A stretch of DNA of 64,000 nucleotides from Candidatus Chloroploca sp. Khr17 (lineage in GTDB: Bacteria; Chloroflexota; Chloroflexia; Chloroflexales; Chloroflexaceae). This document shows positions 24,691 to 34,201 of this stretch, in pieces. The notes under the pieces are model-generated. The model saw only the letters and a list, made by a program, of their open reading frames with translations, did no database searches and was not told the origin of the DNA. The stretch's first letter is position 1; the number at the start of each line of letters is the position of its first letter. Location of the stretch: assembly GCF_004138165.1 (NCBI RefSeq), contig NZ_RYFF01000031.1, positions 1 through 64,000 on the forward strand, read 5' to 3'. The position numbers and the translations under genes are program-made.

Positions 24691-26943
24691 CTACCTCCGC
24701 GTCACGATCAGTTGCACCCGTGCGAGCGCTGCGGCGGCGCGGGTGTGGTCAAGCTGACTGGATGCTTCAAGCGGGCGTGCGCCGGGTGCCTGCTTGATAC
24801 GCTCGCCAAGCAGGTGGCGTTCGTGTCGTGTGAAGGTAGCAAAGGTGCGCCGTAAAAGCGGGACGATGGTCTGGAAGGACTCGTCGGTGAGGGTGCCAAG
24901 CCAGGTATCAATGAGGTGCCAGAGTTGTTCGTCATGCACGATGAACATGCCACTACCCTGGAGCAAGCCCTCGATCCAGGCGGCAGCCGCCGTGGGTGGC
25001 TGGGCCGACGAAAGGGCCTGGCTCAAGAAACGCGCTGCTGCGTCGTTGCTCAAACGCTCGGCGTCGAGCAGCAGACGACATGCTTGCCCAGCGAGCAGGC
25101 CGTGTATGTGCGACGCATGCACGAGTTGGGCCAGGGCGGTGAGCCATTGCTCACGTTGCGCAGACTGTCCAAGCAGACCAATGGCTGCGTTGGTCGCCGC
25201 AATGCGCCGACTCATCGTGGCAGCGGCTTCGTCGTTGACATTGGTGCAGACATTGCTTAAGCCGATGCAGATCCGCGTGACCATGCCGTCAACAACGATA
25301 GCAATGAGACTCGTGTCAAGCTCGCGGACGCTGCCGTACCGCAGGCTGTTGACGAGGCTGCTGCGTGTCTGCCCATCTTCACTCGTCAGCGCATCCATCA
25401 GCTCTCCGGTGTCACCTGTGTGTGTGGCCCGCCGCTGGAGCAGATCCATCAGCGGGGAGATTGCGTCAGGCAGATCGGCAAATAAGGCTTTATTGACAAT
25501 CGAAACAAGATCACTCAGCACATCACTCTTGCCAGCGCGGTCGAGCGTGCGTGCCGTTGCCGCCCCGCGTACTGTCGTGCCCCAGATGGCGGCTTCGATC
25601 AGGGCAACATCAAACGCTGGTTGCCATTGCAGCCACCAAGTCTCGCGGAAGGTTCCAGTGCTAGTCACTTCGCCCGGCTCGGCCCAGGCCAGGCCGAGCA
25701 AGTTCAACTGGCGCACCAGGGCGCTCTGTTCGCGGTGATTGGCTTTGCGCAGATCCAGTTCGACCAGGCGCCGCTCGGCAGTTGGTTTCATGCGGAGCCG
25801 CCGCTGTTGTTGGCGGAGATCTTGTTGCAAGGGGACGAGCGGGGTTTCGTCGGGGATGCTACCGATGCGTTCGCCGACGATCAGTTGTTGGTGAATGAGG
25901 CGCATCGGGGCGTCGCTGCCGGTGCAGAAGACCGCCCGCGCTGCTTCTTCAAGTTCGCTTAGCCCTGGCACGGGGTGTTCACGCAGCGCCGCCAGCGCTT
26001 CGGCGAGGCGCACCGCTTCGATGACATGCGCCGATGAGGCGTCGAGGTCGTGGTGCCGCAACAACCAGGCGACGCGGGTCATCCATTGGATCGTGACTGC
26101 CGTTGCATCGTGGGCCGCCTCACCCATCGCCCAGAGATGATCGTACCACCCTGGCGAGGCAATACCGGCACCATACCCACTGGCAAACGTGAGGCGTCCG
26201 TAGGTCCAGGGGGCGAGCGTTGCCGCGGTCTTGACTTTGGGCAACCCTTTGAGCAACATGTCATCAGCACGGGCACCGTCCAGTGAGACAAGGGCCGGTG
26301 CGTGCCATGCCCCACAGACGACCGCAATGCGCTGGAAGCCCTCGCGGTGGGCCTGGCGGAGGGTACGGCGCATCCAGGCTTCACGATAGGCCTCGTGCGG
26401 GTCGGTTGGCGTCGGCTGATCCTCGCGCAAAGCGCTCATCGCTTCGAGGACCGCGCTGAAGATCGCCGCATCATCGCGGCGCTGCTCGACCAACTCTTCC
26501 CACCAGCGTTCGCCATCGCTATAGCCTGCCGCGTGGGCAAGGGCCCCAAGAGGATCGTTGGCAGGAGCAAGGATTGGTGAAACATCAGCCAGACTGTGAG
26601 CCTCCCCGGTTTTTTCCAGTGCGAACTGATGGAACTGCGGCAGATCCATACAGCGCACAGGGATCTGGTGAAGCAGGGCATAGGTAATTGCCTGAAACTC
26701 GGGCGAAAAGCGGGCAAAGGGATAAAAGACGGCCTGATCGGGGCGCTCGGTGGCATAGATGAGCAGCGCGATGGGTGGCTCGAGCTCGGGATGGGCGAGC
26801 AGGGACAAGATCGCGTCGGCCTCGGGCGGCCCTTCGACCAGAACAAGATCGGGGGCAAGCGCCGTCAAGGCCCGGCGCACACTGCGTGCCGAACCAGGCC
26901 CGTGGTGGCGAATGCCAAAGATGTGGTGAGTTGCGGGTGCCAT
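24691..26943 (-). CDS. DUF5682 family protein
   Basis: 750 residues. The N-terminal portion, beginning HIFGIRHHGPGSARSVRRAL and then LVLVEGPPEADAIL, is characteristic of DUF5682. The HHGPGS and VEGP pattern recalls TraB/ChaN-type folds, but that comparison is only by eye. The rest is a long helical region with no catalytic motif I can name. Its start lies seven bases after the MoxR stop, so the two are very probably co-translated. Function unknown. Confidence 0.8.
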   Translation of the reverse strand: MAPATHHIFGIRHHGPGSARSVRRALTALAPDLVLVEGPPEADAILSLLAHPELEPPIALLIYATERPDQAVFYPFARFSPEFQAITYALLHQIPVRCMDLPQFHQFALEKTGEAHSLADVSPILAPANDPLGALAHAAGYSDGERWWEELVEQRRDDAAIFSAVLEAMSALREDQPTPTDPHEAYREAWMRRTLRQAHREGFQRIAVVCGAWHAPALVSLDGARADDMLLKGLPKVKTAATLAPWTYGRLTFASGYGAGIASPGWYDHLWAMGEAAHDATAVTIQWMTRVAWLLRHHDLDASSAHVIEAVRLAEALAALREHPVPGLSELEEAARAVFCTGSDAPMRLIHQQLIVGERIGSIPDETPLVPLQQDLRQQQRRLRMKPTAERRLVELDLRKANHREQSALVRQLNLLGLAWAEPGEVTSTGTFRETWWLQWQPAFDVALIEAAIWGTTVRGAATARTLDRAGKSDVLSDLVSIVNKALFADLPDAISPLMDLLQRRATHTGDTGELMDALTSEDGQTRSSLVNSLRYGSVRELDTSLIAIVVDGMVTRICIGLSNVCTNVNDEAAATMSRRIAATNAAIGLLGQSAQREQWLTALAQLVHASHIHGLLAGQACRLLLDAERLSNDAAARFLSQALSSAQPPTAAAAWIEGLLQGSGMFIVHDEQLWHLIDTWLGTLTDESFQTIVPLLRRTFATFTRHERHLLGERIKQAPGARPLEASSQLDHTRAAAALARVQLIVTRR

Positions 26944-26949
26944 AGTGCC

Positions 26950-28029
26950 TCAGGCAAGTTCACGACAGGCGCGGTAGAGATCTTTCCAGCCTTCGCGTTC
27001 TTTGACAACAGTTTCGAGATATTCGAGCCAGGCGACGCGGTCTTGAACCGGATCTTTGATCACGGCGCCAACCAGCACGGCGGCCACATCGCCCGCTCGC
27101 AAGGCGCCATCACCAAAATGGGCTGCGAGCGCCATGCCGCTATTGACCACCGAAATCGCCTCGGCTGTGCTGAGCGTACCGCTCGGTGATTTGAGACTTG
27201 TCCGGCTATCGGCGGTCATCCCAGCGCGTAATTCACGGAAGATCGTCACAATCCGGCGGATCTCTTCGAGGGCTGGCGGTTCGCCGGGCAACTCTAGGGC
27301 ACGCCCGAGGCTCGTCACGCGTTGTTGCACAATCTCGACTTCTTGTTCGAGGCTATCGGGGAGCGGCAGCACGACGGTATTGAAGCGGCGCTTGAGCGCA
27401 CTCGAAAGCTCGTTGACGCCACGGTCGCGATCGTTGGCGGTCGCGATCAGATTGAAGCCCTTGACGGCCTGCACTTCACTGCCGAGTTCGGGAATAGGCA
27501 AGGTTTTTTCGGAGAGAATCGTAATCAACGAATCCTGCACCTCGGCAGGAATGCGGGTCAACTCTTCGACGCGGGCAATTTTGCCCTCTTGCATCGCCCG
27601 CATCAACGGGCTGGCGACGATTGCAGCGGCACTCGGGCCATCGGCGAGCAAGCGGGCATAGTTCCAGCCATAGCGGATCGACTCCTCGCTGGTGCCGGCG
27701 GTACCCTGGACAAGCATCGTCGAATCGCCGCTCACCGCTGCCGCCAGATGTTCCGCAACCCAACTCTTGGCGGTTCCGGGCAAGCCGATTAGCAACAGAC
27801 CGCGATCAGTCGCAAGGGTGGCGATAGCCGTCTCGATCAGTCGGCGCGACCCGATATATTTGGGCGTAATCGTCGTCCCGTCGGGCAACTGCCCACCGAG
27901 CAAGTAGGTCGCCACGGCCCACGGCGAGAGACGCCAGCGTGGCGGGCGTTGGCGTTCATCGTGGGCGGCGAGCGCCTGCAATTCATCGGCATATTGCTGT
28001 TCAGCGTGTTCGCGAAGAAGAGTGGTCAT
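26950..28029 (-). CDS. MoxR-type AAA+ ATPase
   Basis: 359 residues. Walker A is GLPGTAKS (about residue 84) and sensor 1 is NLIATANDRDRG. The Walker B position reads IARVEELTRIP, with Glu-Glu in place of the usual Asp-Glu; the remaining AAA+ landmarks are intact. The ATG at 28029 is preceded by AAGGAAAA; a longer reading would run into a hairpin at 28073-28111. It is adjacent to DUF5682 and in one operon with a VWA protein, the classic MoxR pairing. Confidence 0.88.
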   Translation of the reverse strand: MTTLLREHAEQQYADELQALAAHDERQRPPRWRLSPWAVATYLLGGQLPDGTTITPKYIGSRRLIETAIATLATDRGLLLIGLPGTAKSWVAEHLAAAVSGDSTMLVQGTAGTSEESIRYGWNYARLLADGPSAAAIVASPLMRAMQEGKIARVEELTRIPAEVQDSLITILSEKTLPIPELGSEVQAVKGFNLIATANDRDRGVNELSSALKRRFNTVVLPLPDSLEQEVEIVQQRVTSLGRALELPGEPPALEEIRRIVTIFRELRAGMTADSRTSLKSPSGTLSTAEAISVVNSGMALAAHFGDGALRAGDVAAVLVGAVIKDPVQDRVAWLEYLETVVKEREGWKDLYRACRELA

Positions 28030-28072
28030 GGTTGGTTTTCCTTGTTGTGCTGACGCACGAGAGAGATTCTGT

Positions 28073-28111
28073 TTGTGCGTTGTTGGCGGCAAAGCCGCCA
28101 ACAACGCACAA
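28073..28111. terminator. 18-bp hairpin with AAA triloop
   Basis: TTGTGCGTTGTTGGCGGC pairs with GCCGCCAACAACGCACAA across AAA. It lies between the DUF5691 stop and the MoxR start on the minus strand, followed in the direction of transcription by the MoxR ribosome binding site. Confidence 0.6.
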
Positions 28112-28155
28112 CATGTCCATGGGTGCGCAACCCTAAGAGACTGGGCCTGTGGCCC

Positions 28156-29712
28156 CTAGAAAACTTCCGCGATACGGCGACGCAGGTGCAATCGCTCGGT
28201 ATATGTAGCGGCTACCTGTTGCCAACGGAAGTGTTCCGCCATCTTCAGTGGAATTATACGCGCCGCTTCATCAGCCAGTTCAGGCGGAACAGCTTCGACT
28301 AGCAGATCGAGGGTACGGTGAAGGCCGTCGTTCTTTTGCCCATCGGCTGGATTGATACGCGCCAACTCACAAGCAAAGTCATCGAGAATGGCTCGGCCAA
28401 GCTGATTGCTCCAGGGCGTGATGCGGGCTTCGAGCAGCAGGCGCGTGAGGCCATCGTGTGGTACTTTCTGATTGGCCTTGAGCATCGTGAAGACAAGGGC
28501 TTCACGCTCGGCTGTTGGAATCAAGGGTAAAAGAGGAAAAACGTTGATTGCCTCCGGGCTTTTCAACCCATATTCAACCAGGGCGCGTGCCCACGCTGCA
28601 TCACGAAAGGCCAGCGTTGCCGTAATCCACGCTTTGAGCATCGGCTCGCGCCATTCTTTGGGCATCCGTGTTTCAAGCAGGGTGCTAGGCGAACGCGACC
28701 ATGCTTGGCACCAGGCCGACGGTGGCGTGCGCGCAACGATGGCGATCAGCCACCAGGTACGCTCGCCAAGCCCAGGCGGCGGTTCGAGACTGATGCCGTC
28801 ACGCTGCATCGGCTCGTCGCATGCTGCGGGCAGTTCGATGCTCAGTTTGGCGAACAAGCCGCCACTATACCGCAACAGCGCCAGCGCCCGCCCGGTCATC
28901 CGCTGCGCCAGGCGGGACTCTGGCAGGGTCGCCAGCAAGGTGGCAGCTAGCTCACGCACGCCTTTGCTCCGGTCATCAAGGGCCGCTTCGAGGAACGGCT
29001 CATCGGCACTACTCAAACCAACCTGCAGCGCCTCAAGCAACGCCTGGCGCTCGTCGGCCTTCTCTTGCGCCCAGGTCGCCTCGATGAGCGAACGGGCGAG
29101 CGCGGGGCGGTCGGGGCGCAAGATCTTCAAGAGCGCCAAGCGCTCGTCACGGGTAGCCACGTCCCACGCAGCCTGGAGCGATGCCACATCTTGCGCGGCC
29201 ACCGCTGTCTCACTGACCGACGCAAAGGCCCACCCCGGATGGAAGTTGGCGAGCCAACGGCCCCGTTGACCAACCACCTTGATCAGAAGAGGTTGCAGAT
29301 CGGGCGAGGTTCGGGCGCGTTCGAGCAATGCAGGCAGAAATGGTGGAGGAATCCGCACCCCGTGCGCAACGGCCCTGGTCAACCACTCACTCAACAGTGA
29401 ATCTGGCTGACCCTCAAGCACCTGCGCCAACAGATGGGCCGCTTCTCGTCCACAGATTAGTTGGATCTCATCGGGAGCCGGCGCAACGGGTTCCAGTTCA
29501 AGCACAGGCGGCAGCGCACCAGTGCGCACATAGAGCGTCGCCGCCGCAGCGGCATCAAGGAGCACCGCCGCCGGATCATTTGCCCTCGGCAACCCGGACA
29601 CCAGTTCAGCCAGCGCACCAGCAGGAGGTTGCGGCAACTGAGGACGGCGCACCGTCCCCATCAACGCCACCGTCACCAGATCATTCCAATAACGCTGCGG
29701 ATCACCAATCAT
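28156..29712 (-). CDS. DUF5691 domain-containing protein
   Basis: 518 residues, mostly helical and repeat-like (LLEALQVGLSSADEPFLEAA; ELAATLLATLPESRLAQRMT), suggesting a HEAT-like scaffold. The N-terminal WNDLVTVALMGTVRR is typical of DUF5691. No enzyme motif is visible. The ATG at 29712 has GAGAGAGG upstream; the longer reading enters a repeat element. It is the second gene of the SWIM/MoxR island. Function unknown. Confidence 0.75.
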   Translation of the reverse strand: MIGDPQRYWNDLVTVALMGTVRRPQLPQPPAGALAELVSGLPRANDPAAVLLDAAAAATLYVRTGALPPVLELEPVAPAPDEIQLICGREAAHLLAQVLEGQPDSLLSEWLTRAVAHGVRIPPPFLPALLERARTSPDLQPLLIKVVGQRGRWLANFHPGWAFASVSETAVAAQDVASLQAAWDVATRDERLALLKILRPDRPALARSLIEATWAQEKADERQALLEALQVGLSSADEPFLEAALDDRSKGVRELAATLLATLPESRLAQRMTGRALALLRYSGGLFAKLSIELPAACDEPMQRDGISLEPPPGLGERTWWLIAIVARTPPSAWCQAWSRSPSTLLETRMPKEWREPMLKAWITATLAFRDAAWARALVEYGLKSPEAINVFPLLPLIPTAEREALVFTMLKANQKVPHDGLTRLLLEARITPWSNQLGRAILDDFACELARINPADGQKNDGLHRTLDLLVEAVPPELADEAARIIPLKMAEHFRWQQVAATYTERLHLRRRIAEVF

Positions 29713-29729
29713 ACCCACCTCTCTCAATA

Positions 29730-29864
29730 GTTTGTAACCTACGTTTTCTGCTCTCGGGCTTGGCTTCGACAAGCTCAGCCAACGGCGGATCATGGGCGTT
29801 GCGAACGGACGGAGGCTGAGCCTGTCGAAGCCCCCGTTGGTATCAAGAAACGTAGGTTACAAAC
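29730..29864. repeat. MITE-like element with GGCTTCGACAAGCTCAGCC core
   Basis: Perfect 17-bp terminal repeats GTTTGTAACCTACGTTT (29730-29746) and AAACGTAGGTTACAAAC (29848-29864) enclose GGCTTCGACAAGCTCAGCC (29762-29780) and its near complement (29814-29832). The core recurs in opposite orientation at 54112-54182, without the outer repeats. Confidence 0.85.
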
Positions 29865-29876
29865 CACGCAATGGTC

Positions 29877-29988
29877 TGTAACCTACGTATTCTGGCGTCC
29901 TCAGCCGTCCACGAATGAGGGCCACGAATAAACGAATACCGCACTGCAACGCCCATCTTCGTTTATTCGTGATCAGTATTCGTGGTCG
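29877..29988. repeat. GGCGTCCTCAGCCGTCCACG interspersed repeat, copy 1
   Basis: GTAACCTACGTATTCTGGCG, then TCCTCAGCCGTCCACGAAT and a GGGCCACGAA segment, match 33782-33894 with few differences. The right half contains an inverted repeat of the CACGAATAAACGAATAC type. Confidence 0.8.
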
Positions 29989-30011
29989 GCAGTGCTACCG
30001 AAAAACTTCGT

Positions 30012-31328
30012 TCACATGCAAAAAAACCACCCCTCGGCCTGCACTCCCAGCGGCAGCAACATCTGCCCATCCCATTCGCCTACGAGCGTAAAAGGATGGC
30101 CACCTGTCAATGCCAGCAATTGCCAGATCTGAGTGAAGGTGCGGGGCAACGGCAACGTCTGGTCATCGGCGTCGCACAGATACCAACGCTCGTCGGCGGA
30201 GGCAAGGCGGCAGGGGCCAATGATCAATAGATAGCGTTCAAGCCAGGGGTTGGCGGCCAGTGCTGCCGCATAGATCCCAATGGCCGCATTGATTGACTTG
30301 GCAGGCAGCGGGCCTGGCTCTGTCGGCTGTTCCTCACGGGTTCGTACCAGCGCACGCAGCGGTACTGAACCCGGATAAAAGACAAGCTCACCGGCCAGGA
30401 GACTCCCCGGCACCAAGCTCTGGTCAAGGGGGTTGTAGGCCGTGCTAAAACTAAGCACCAGCGCGGGACGCTGTTCGGTCATCCCCCAGAGCCAGGTACG
30501 CTGCACGCGCAGGCGCTCTTCATCTTCAATGCGCCGCCCGAGTACCAGCCACTGATCGAAGACACCCTGAGCGCCCAGGAGGAGATCCGCCTGGCTCTGT
30601 GTAAAGCCAATAGTTGTGCGCACATCGGCCTGGAGATCGGGGGGCAGGTCATCGAGGTGCGCATAGGCACACGCAAGTAGGTGCAACAGACTCAACTGAT
30701 CAAGCAGACGGGCTTCCCAACCGACGCCCGATCCCGGCAACAGGGCCACCTCGCGCAGGCGACGGGCCACCCCGGGGGCCTGCGCATCAACCATGCGGCT
30801 AGCAAAAGAGGCAAAGAGACCTGCGGCCCCCTCTTGCAAACTAGCCAAGCCCGTTCTAACGCGATCCTCAAGCCAGCGCTCAAGCTCGAGCATCCCCGAA
30901 GCAACACGCTTCTCACGCGCGGTTGGCGTACGCAAAGGTGGCTGGTCAAGCTCAGCCAGCGTGGCGGTAGGCGCAGCCTCGGCAGATACCTGGCGACGCG
31001 CGGCAGTACGGGTACGCTGTGCGAGCCACTCGACCACCCAATCGGGCGACTCGGTCACAGGCACCTGATCAACCTGATTTGCCAGCAACAACATCAGGGC
31101 AAGCGTATGTTTGCAGGGGAGCTTGCGGCTCGGACACGAGCAACGGAAGGCCAGCGTCTCAAGGTCAACCTGGACGCGATACGGACTGGCCCCACTGCCC
31201 TGGCACTCGCCCCAGAGGGCGCGGGTATTCGTGCCGCGTGTTGGCCAAAGCTTTGGCAACGCCAGTTTCCTGGCCGCCGTCAACGACGCCGCATCAGGGG
31301 CCATGGCTGCAATCTGATCGTCGTGCAA
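30012..31328 (-). CDS. SWIM zinc-finger protein
   Basis: 438 residues. The N-terminal region has the SWIM motif CSCPSRKLPCKH (about residues 63-74), a Cys-X-Cys...Cys-X-His zinc site that can bind DNA or proteins. The remainder is helical and of unknown fold. It is the first gene of the island whose later members are DUF5691, MoxR, DUF5682 and VWA. A hairpin of 21 bp lies just upstream of its start. Confidence 0.83.
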   Translation of the reverse strand: MHDDQIAAMAPDAASLTAARKLALPKLWPTRGTNTRALWGECQGSGASPYRVQVDLETLAFRCSCPSRKLPCKHTLALMLLLANQVDQVPVTESPDWVVEWLAQRTRTAARRQVSAEAAPTATLAELDQPPLRTPTAREKRVASGMLELERWLEDRVRTGLASLQEGAAGLFASFASRMVDAQAPGVARRLREVALLPGSGVGWEARLLDQLSLLHLLACAYAHLDDLPPDLQADVRTTIGFTQSQADLLLGAQGVFDQWLVLGRRIEDEERLRVQRTWLWGMTEQRPALVLSFSTAYNPLDQSLVPGSLLAGELVFYPGSVPLRALVRTREEQPTEPGPLPAKSINAAIGIYAAALAANPWLERYLLIIGPCRLASADERWYLCDADDQTLPLPRTFTQIWQLLALTGGHPFTLVGEWDGQMLLPLGVQAEGWFFCM

Positions 31329-31381
31329 GGAAGCAAGCCTCCGGCTGGGGACTTAGAGGCCTACGGCCCCCAAGAAATTTC

Positions 31382-31426
31382 CGTTCGCTGAAAAAAGCCA
31401 GCGTAGCTGGCTTTTTTCAGCGAACG
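31382..31426. terminator. 21-bp perfect hairpin with GTA triloop
   Basis: CGTTCGCTGAAAAAAGCCAG... (31382-31402) pairs exactly with 31406-31426. The A6/T6 segments in the stem give a T-run on each strand, so it can act as an intrinsic terminator, here for the sigma-factor gene ending at 31451. Confidence 0.65.
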
Positions 31427-31450
31427 AAGCTGAATGTGGAGCTACGCCCT

Positions 31451-32488
31451 CTACTCCAGATAGTCACGCAAATGCTGTCCAATATCGGGGCTACGGAGGC
31501 GGCGGAGCGCCTCGGCCTCAATCTGACGTGCGCGTTCACGGGTCATGCCCAGGGCACGCCCAACCTCTTCGAGGGTGCGGCGGCGACCATCGAGCAGACC
31601 GTAACGGAGATCAATAATGCGGCGTTCGCGGTCATTGAGGTGGTTGAGAGCCGCCGAAAGATCGCGGCGCAAGAGCTGCGACGAAGCAAAATCGGTTGGC
31701 GAGGGCACATCATCATCGGTCAAAAAATCCCCGAGCGTATGGTCGCCCTCATCGCCAACGGGCGTTTCAAGCGAAACCGGGCGGCGGGCGGCCTCAAGCA
31801 CACGCTGGATGCGCTCAATCGGCTGCCCAAGGGCCAACGCAATCTCTTCAGCAGTTGGCTGACGCTCAAGTGACTGCGCCAGGCGCTCGGTCGTACGTTT
31901 CACCTGACCAACCGACTCACTCATATGCACCGGCAAACGGATCGTACGGCCCTGTTCGGCAATTGCCCGGGTCACGGCCTGACGGATCCACCAGGTCGCA
32001 TAGGTACTAAAGCGATTGCCCTTGCGGTAATCAAACTTCTCGACCGCCCGCATCAACCCGATATTGCCCTCTTGGATCAGATCGAGCAACGAAAGACCGC
32101 GTCCCACATACTTCTTGGCAATGCTCACCACCAGGCGCAGATTCGCCTGAATCAAATGACGGCGGGCATCATTGCCACACTGAATATCACGTTCGAGGAG
32201 GCAACGAAACTGGAAATCAGGCTCAGCGCCAGCCTCCAGATGAGTCTCGGCTGCATTGCCACGCTCAATCCGCTCGGCAAGTTCAACCTCTTCGCGTGCC
32301 GTCAACAGCGACACACGCCCAATCTCCTGGAGGTAATGTTGCACGGCATCGAGCGAGGGCTCGCCAACCCGCCCTCCATTCACTGCAGGAGATGGCTCAT
32401 CAATATCGTTCAACGCCTCGGTCTCATGCTCCTGCTCCAACGTCTGCGGTTCGGCTAACTCCCAGATCGGGGTTGTTCGCTTGAGCAT
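31451..32488 (-). CDS. RNA polymerase sigma-70 family factor (RpoD/SigA-like)
   Basis: 345 residues. Region 1.2 is [20 protein letters not shown], region 2 contains [20 protein letters not shown] and [20 protein letters not shown], and region 4 is [20 protein letters not shown]. This is the primary or group 2 sigma type rather than an ECF factor. Region 1.1 is short and acidic. Whether it is the housekeeping sigma cannot be decided here. A consensus promoter lies upstream at 32723-32751, and a strong hairpin follows the stop. Confidence 0.92.
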   Translation of the reverse strand: MLKRTTPIWELAEPQTLEQEHETEALNDIDEPSPAVNGGRVGEPSLDAVQHYLQEIGRVSLLTAREEVELAERIERGNAAETHLEAGAEPDFQFRCLLERDIQCGNDARRHLIQANLRLVVSIAKKYVGRGLSLLDLIQEGNIGLMRAVEKFDYRKGNRFSTYATWWIRQAVTRAIAEQGRTIRLPVHMSESVGQVKRTTERLAQSLERQPTAEEIALALGQPIERIQRVLEAARRPVSLETPVGDEGDHTLGDFLTDDDVPSPTDFASSQLLRRDLSAALNHLNDRERRIIDLRYGLLDGRRRTLEEVGRALGMTRERARQIEAEALRRLRSPDIGQHLRDYLE

Positions 32489-32722
32489 TGATCCGCGCTC
32501 CTAGCTAGGTTCTTAGGGTATGGCAGAGATGCCATGCATGACAGAAAAGCAACATCTGCCTCTCCAAGCTTCAGGCCCAACAGATCGAACCAGTCTCCGG
32601 TAATAGCGCCACATCGAACTATTCCAGGGGCCAGAAGTCATTTTTTGTTGCACGCAACAGTGCGGGGTCAACCGCGTATGGGTGAATTGATTTGGGGTTC
32701 AAAGCAACTATCTACGATGTTG

Positions 32723-32751
32723 AGTATAGTTGCGATACCATAACTTGTCAA
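32723..32751 (-). promoter_or_regulatory. Consensus sigma-70 promoter for the sigma-factor gene
   Basis: On the minus strand TTGACA (32746-32751) and TATACT (32723-32728) are separated by exactly 17 bases. It reads toward the sigma gene, whose start is about 230 bases away, implying a long untranslated leader. It is the best promoter match noticed in the window. Confidence 0.8.
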
Positions 32752-32777
32752 GGGGGGTTTCACCATTTCTGGCGGAA

Positions 32778-33713
32778 TTATCTTGCGAAAAGAGGAGGAA
32801 GGTCGGCATAAGCGATTGCGACGAGCGCGGCGACACGGGCATTCTGGGTAAGCAGCGCCACATTCGTCGCAATACTTTCGCCCTCGGTCTCGACAGCCAT
32901 CGCCCGCAGCAAAAACGGTGTCACCTCAGGACCGCGGACACCGGCAACGTCAGCGGCAGCGAGGGCGCGTGCCACGGCTTCTTCGACCGTAGAGCGAGGC
33001 AACGCGATTGCCTCGGGTGGCGGCACACAGAGCAGCATGCCACCAGGCGCAGCCATCGTCGCCATCGTCCGCTGGGTATGCCAGATCGCCGCAACCTCGG
33101 CGGCATCATTGGCGCAAGCATTCAGGCGCAAGCCACTGCTAAAACTATAGAAGGCCGGAAATTCATTGGTTGCAAAGCCAATGACCGGCACACCCAGGGT
33201 TTCAAGATATTCAAGGGTTGCCGGCAGATCAAGGATCGCTTTGGCCCCAGCGCACACAACGAGCACCGGCGTCCGCGCCAATTCAGTCAAATCAGCCGAC
33301 ACATCCCACGACAGACTCGCCTGGCGATGCACGCCACCGATGCCGCCGGTCGCAAAGATGGCAATGCCAGCAGCAGCCGCGAGCGCCATTGTTGCAGCGA
33401 CCGTCGTGGCCCCATCGGCGCGTTGCATCGCTGCCAGCGCCAGATCGCGCCGCGTCAACTTGCGGATCTGCTCGCCGCCAGTCGCAAAACGCTCCAACTC
33501 CTCAAGGGTGAGTCCGACTGTCGGCACGCCACGAACCACCCCGATCGTCGCGGGGATCGCACCAGTTGCCCGCACCTCAGCCTCGAGCGCCTGCGCCACC
33601 TCAAGATTCTGCGGATACGGCAACCCATGACTGATCAGCGTACTCTCGAGCGCCACGATCGCCCGACCCTCTTCGAGCGCCTCACTCACCTCATCAGCAA
33701 CTCGTAACAACAT
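32778..33713 (-). CDS. psuG: Pseudouridine-5'-phosphate glycosidase
   Basis: 311 residues. PsuG splits pseudouridine 5'-phosphate into uracil and ribose 5-phosphate. Family motifs are ALESTLISHGLPYPQN at the N-terminus, TTVAATMALAAAAGI, ATGGIGGVHR and VVCAGAKAILDLP. The ATG at 33713 follows AGGAG by six bases. No kinase gene psuK is adjacent, so pseudouridine phosphorylation would be encoded elsewhere. Confidence 0.92.
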   Translation of the reverse strand: MLLRVADEVSEALEEGRAIVALESTLISHGLPYPQNLEVAQALEAEVRATGAIPATIGVVRGVPTVGLTLEELERFATGGEQIRKLTRRDLALAAMQRADGATTVAATMALAAAAGIAIFATGGIGGVHRQASLSWDVSADLTELARTPVLVVCAGAKAILDLPATLEYLETLGVPVIGFATNEFPAFYSFSSGLRLNACANDAAEVAAIWHTQRTMATMAAPGGMLLCVPPPEAIALPRSTVEEAVARALAAADVAGVRGPEVTPFLLRAMAVETEGESIATNVALLTQNARVAALVAIAYADLPPLFAR

Positions 33714-34201
33714 AATGGCTCCTATCCTTGATGATTTGAAGCAACGGTGCAAAGGCGCAGTCGTGTGTCAACTAAATGGTGCGTAACGTACGTTTCCTGG
33801 CGTCCTCAGCCGTCCACGAATTGGGGCCACGAAGAAACGAATATGCGTCACAAAGCCGGTCTTCGTCTCTTCGTGAGGGTTCTTCGTGGTCGGCCGCGCG
33901 CGCCCGCTGGTAGGCCCGAAGCGGGCGGGCCGCCCGCGCTCCCAGGGCTCGCAGCCGTGTCATGCTGAGCACTCGTCAGACCTCACAGGTCTTCGACCGC
34001 TTTTGTTGCTTAGGAGCGCAGCGAAACATCTCTGCCGTCGGAACGCTTGACAAAACTCATTGACAGACGACCTCAATCCAACCCAAAGAGGACTACATAT
34101 AGAGCTAGTATAACATTCCGCGTCGTATGGCTTGCAAAGCGGTGTATCATGGTAGTGTTGCTTGCAAAGTGGTCGTTTCATTAAAGGATTGCAAGGTGAT
34201 G
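33714..34201. other. Gene-free, repeat-rich spacer
   Basis: This 488-base gap contains the repeat at 33782-33894, a truncated GC palindrome near 33893-33948, a GACCTCACAGGTC palindrome near 33979 and two CTTGCAAAG direct repeats near 34131-34169. The promoter of the downstream secreted-protein gene may include TATAAC near 34109. No coding sequence was seen. Confidence 0.7.
33782..33894. repeat. GGCGTCCTCAGCCGTCCACG interspersed repeat, copy 2
   Basis: Matches 29877-29988 in the same orientation. Its right end runs straight into a shortened copy of the GC-rich palindrome seen at 5616-5680, so two repeat families are joined here. Confidence 0.8.

Noticed and set aside
34127..34201. N-terminal extension of the five-repeat secreted protein
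   Set aside because: The extra 25 residues precede a complete signal peptide and contain CTTGCAAAG direct repeats; a later ATG has better spacing.
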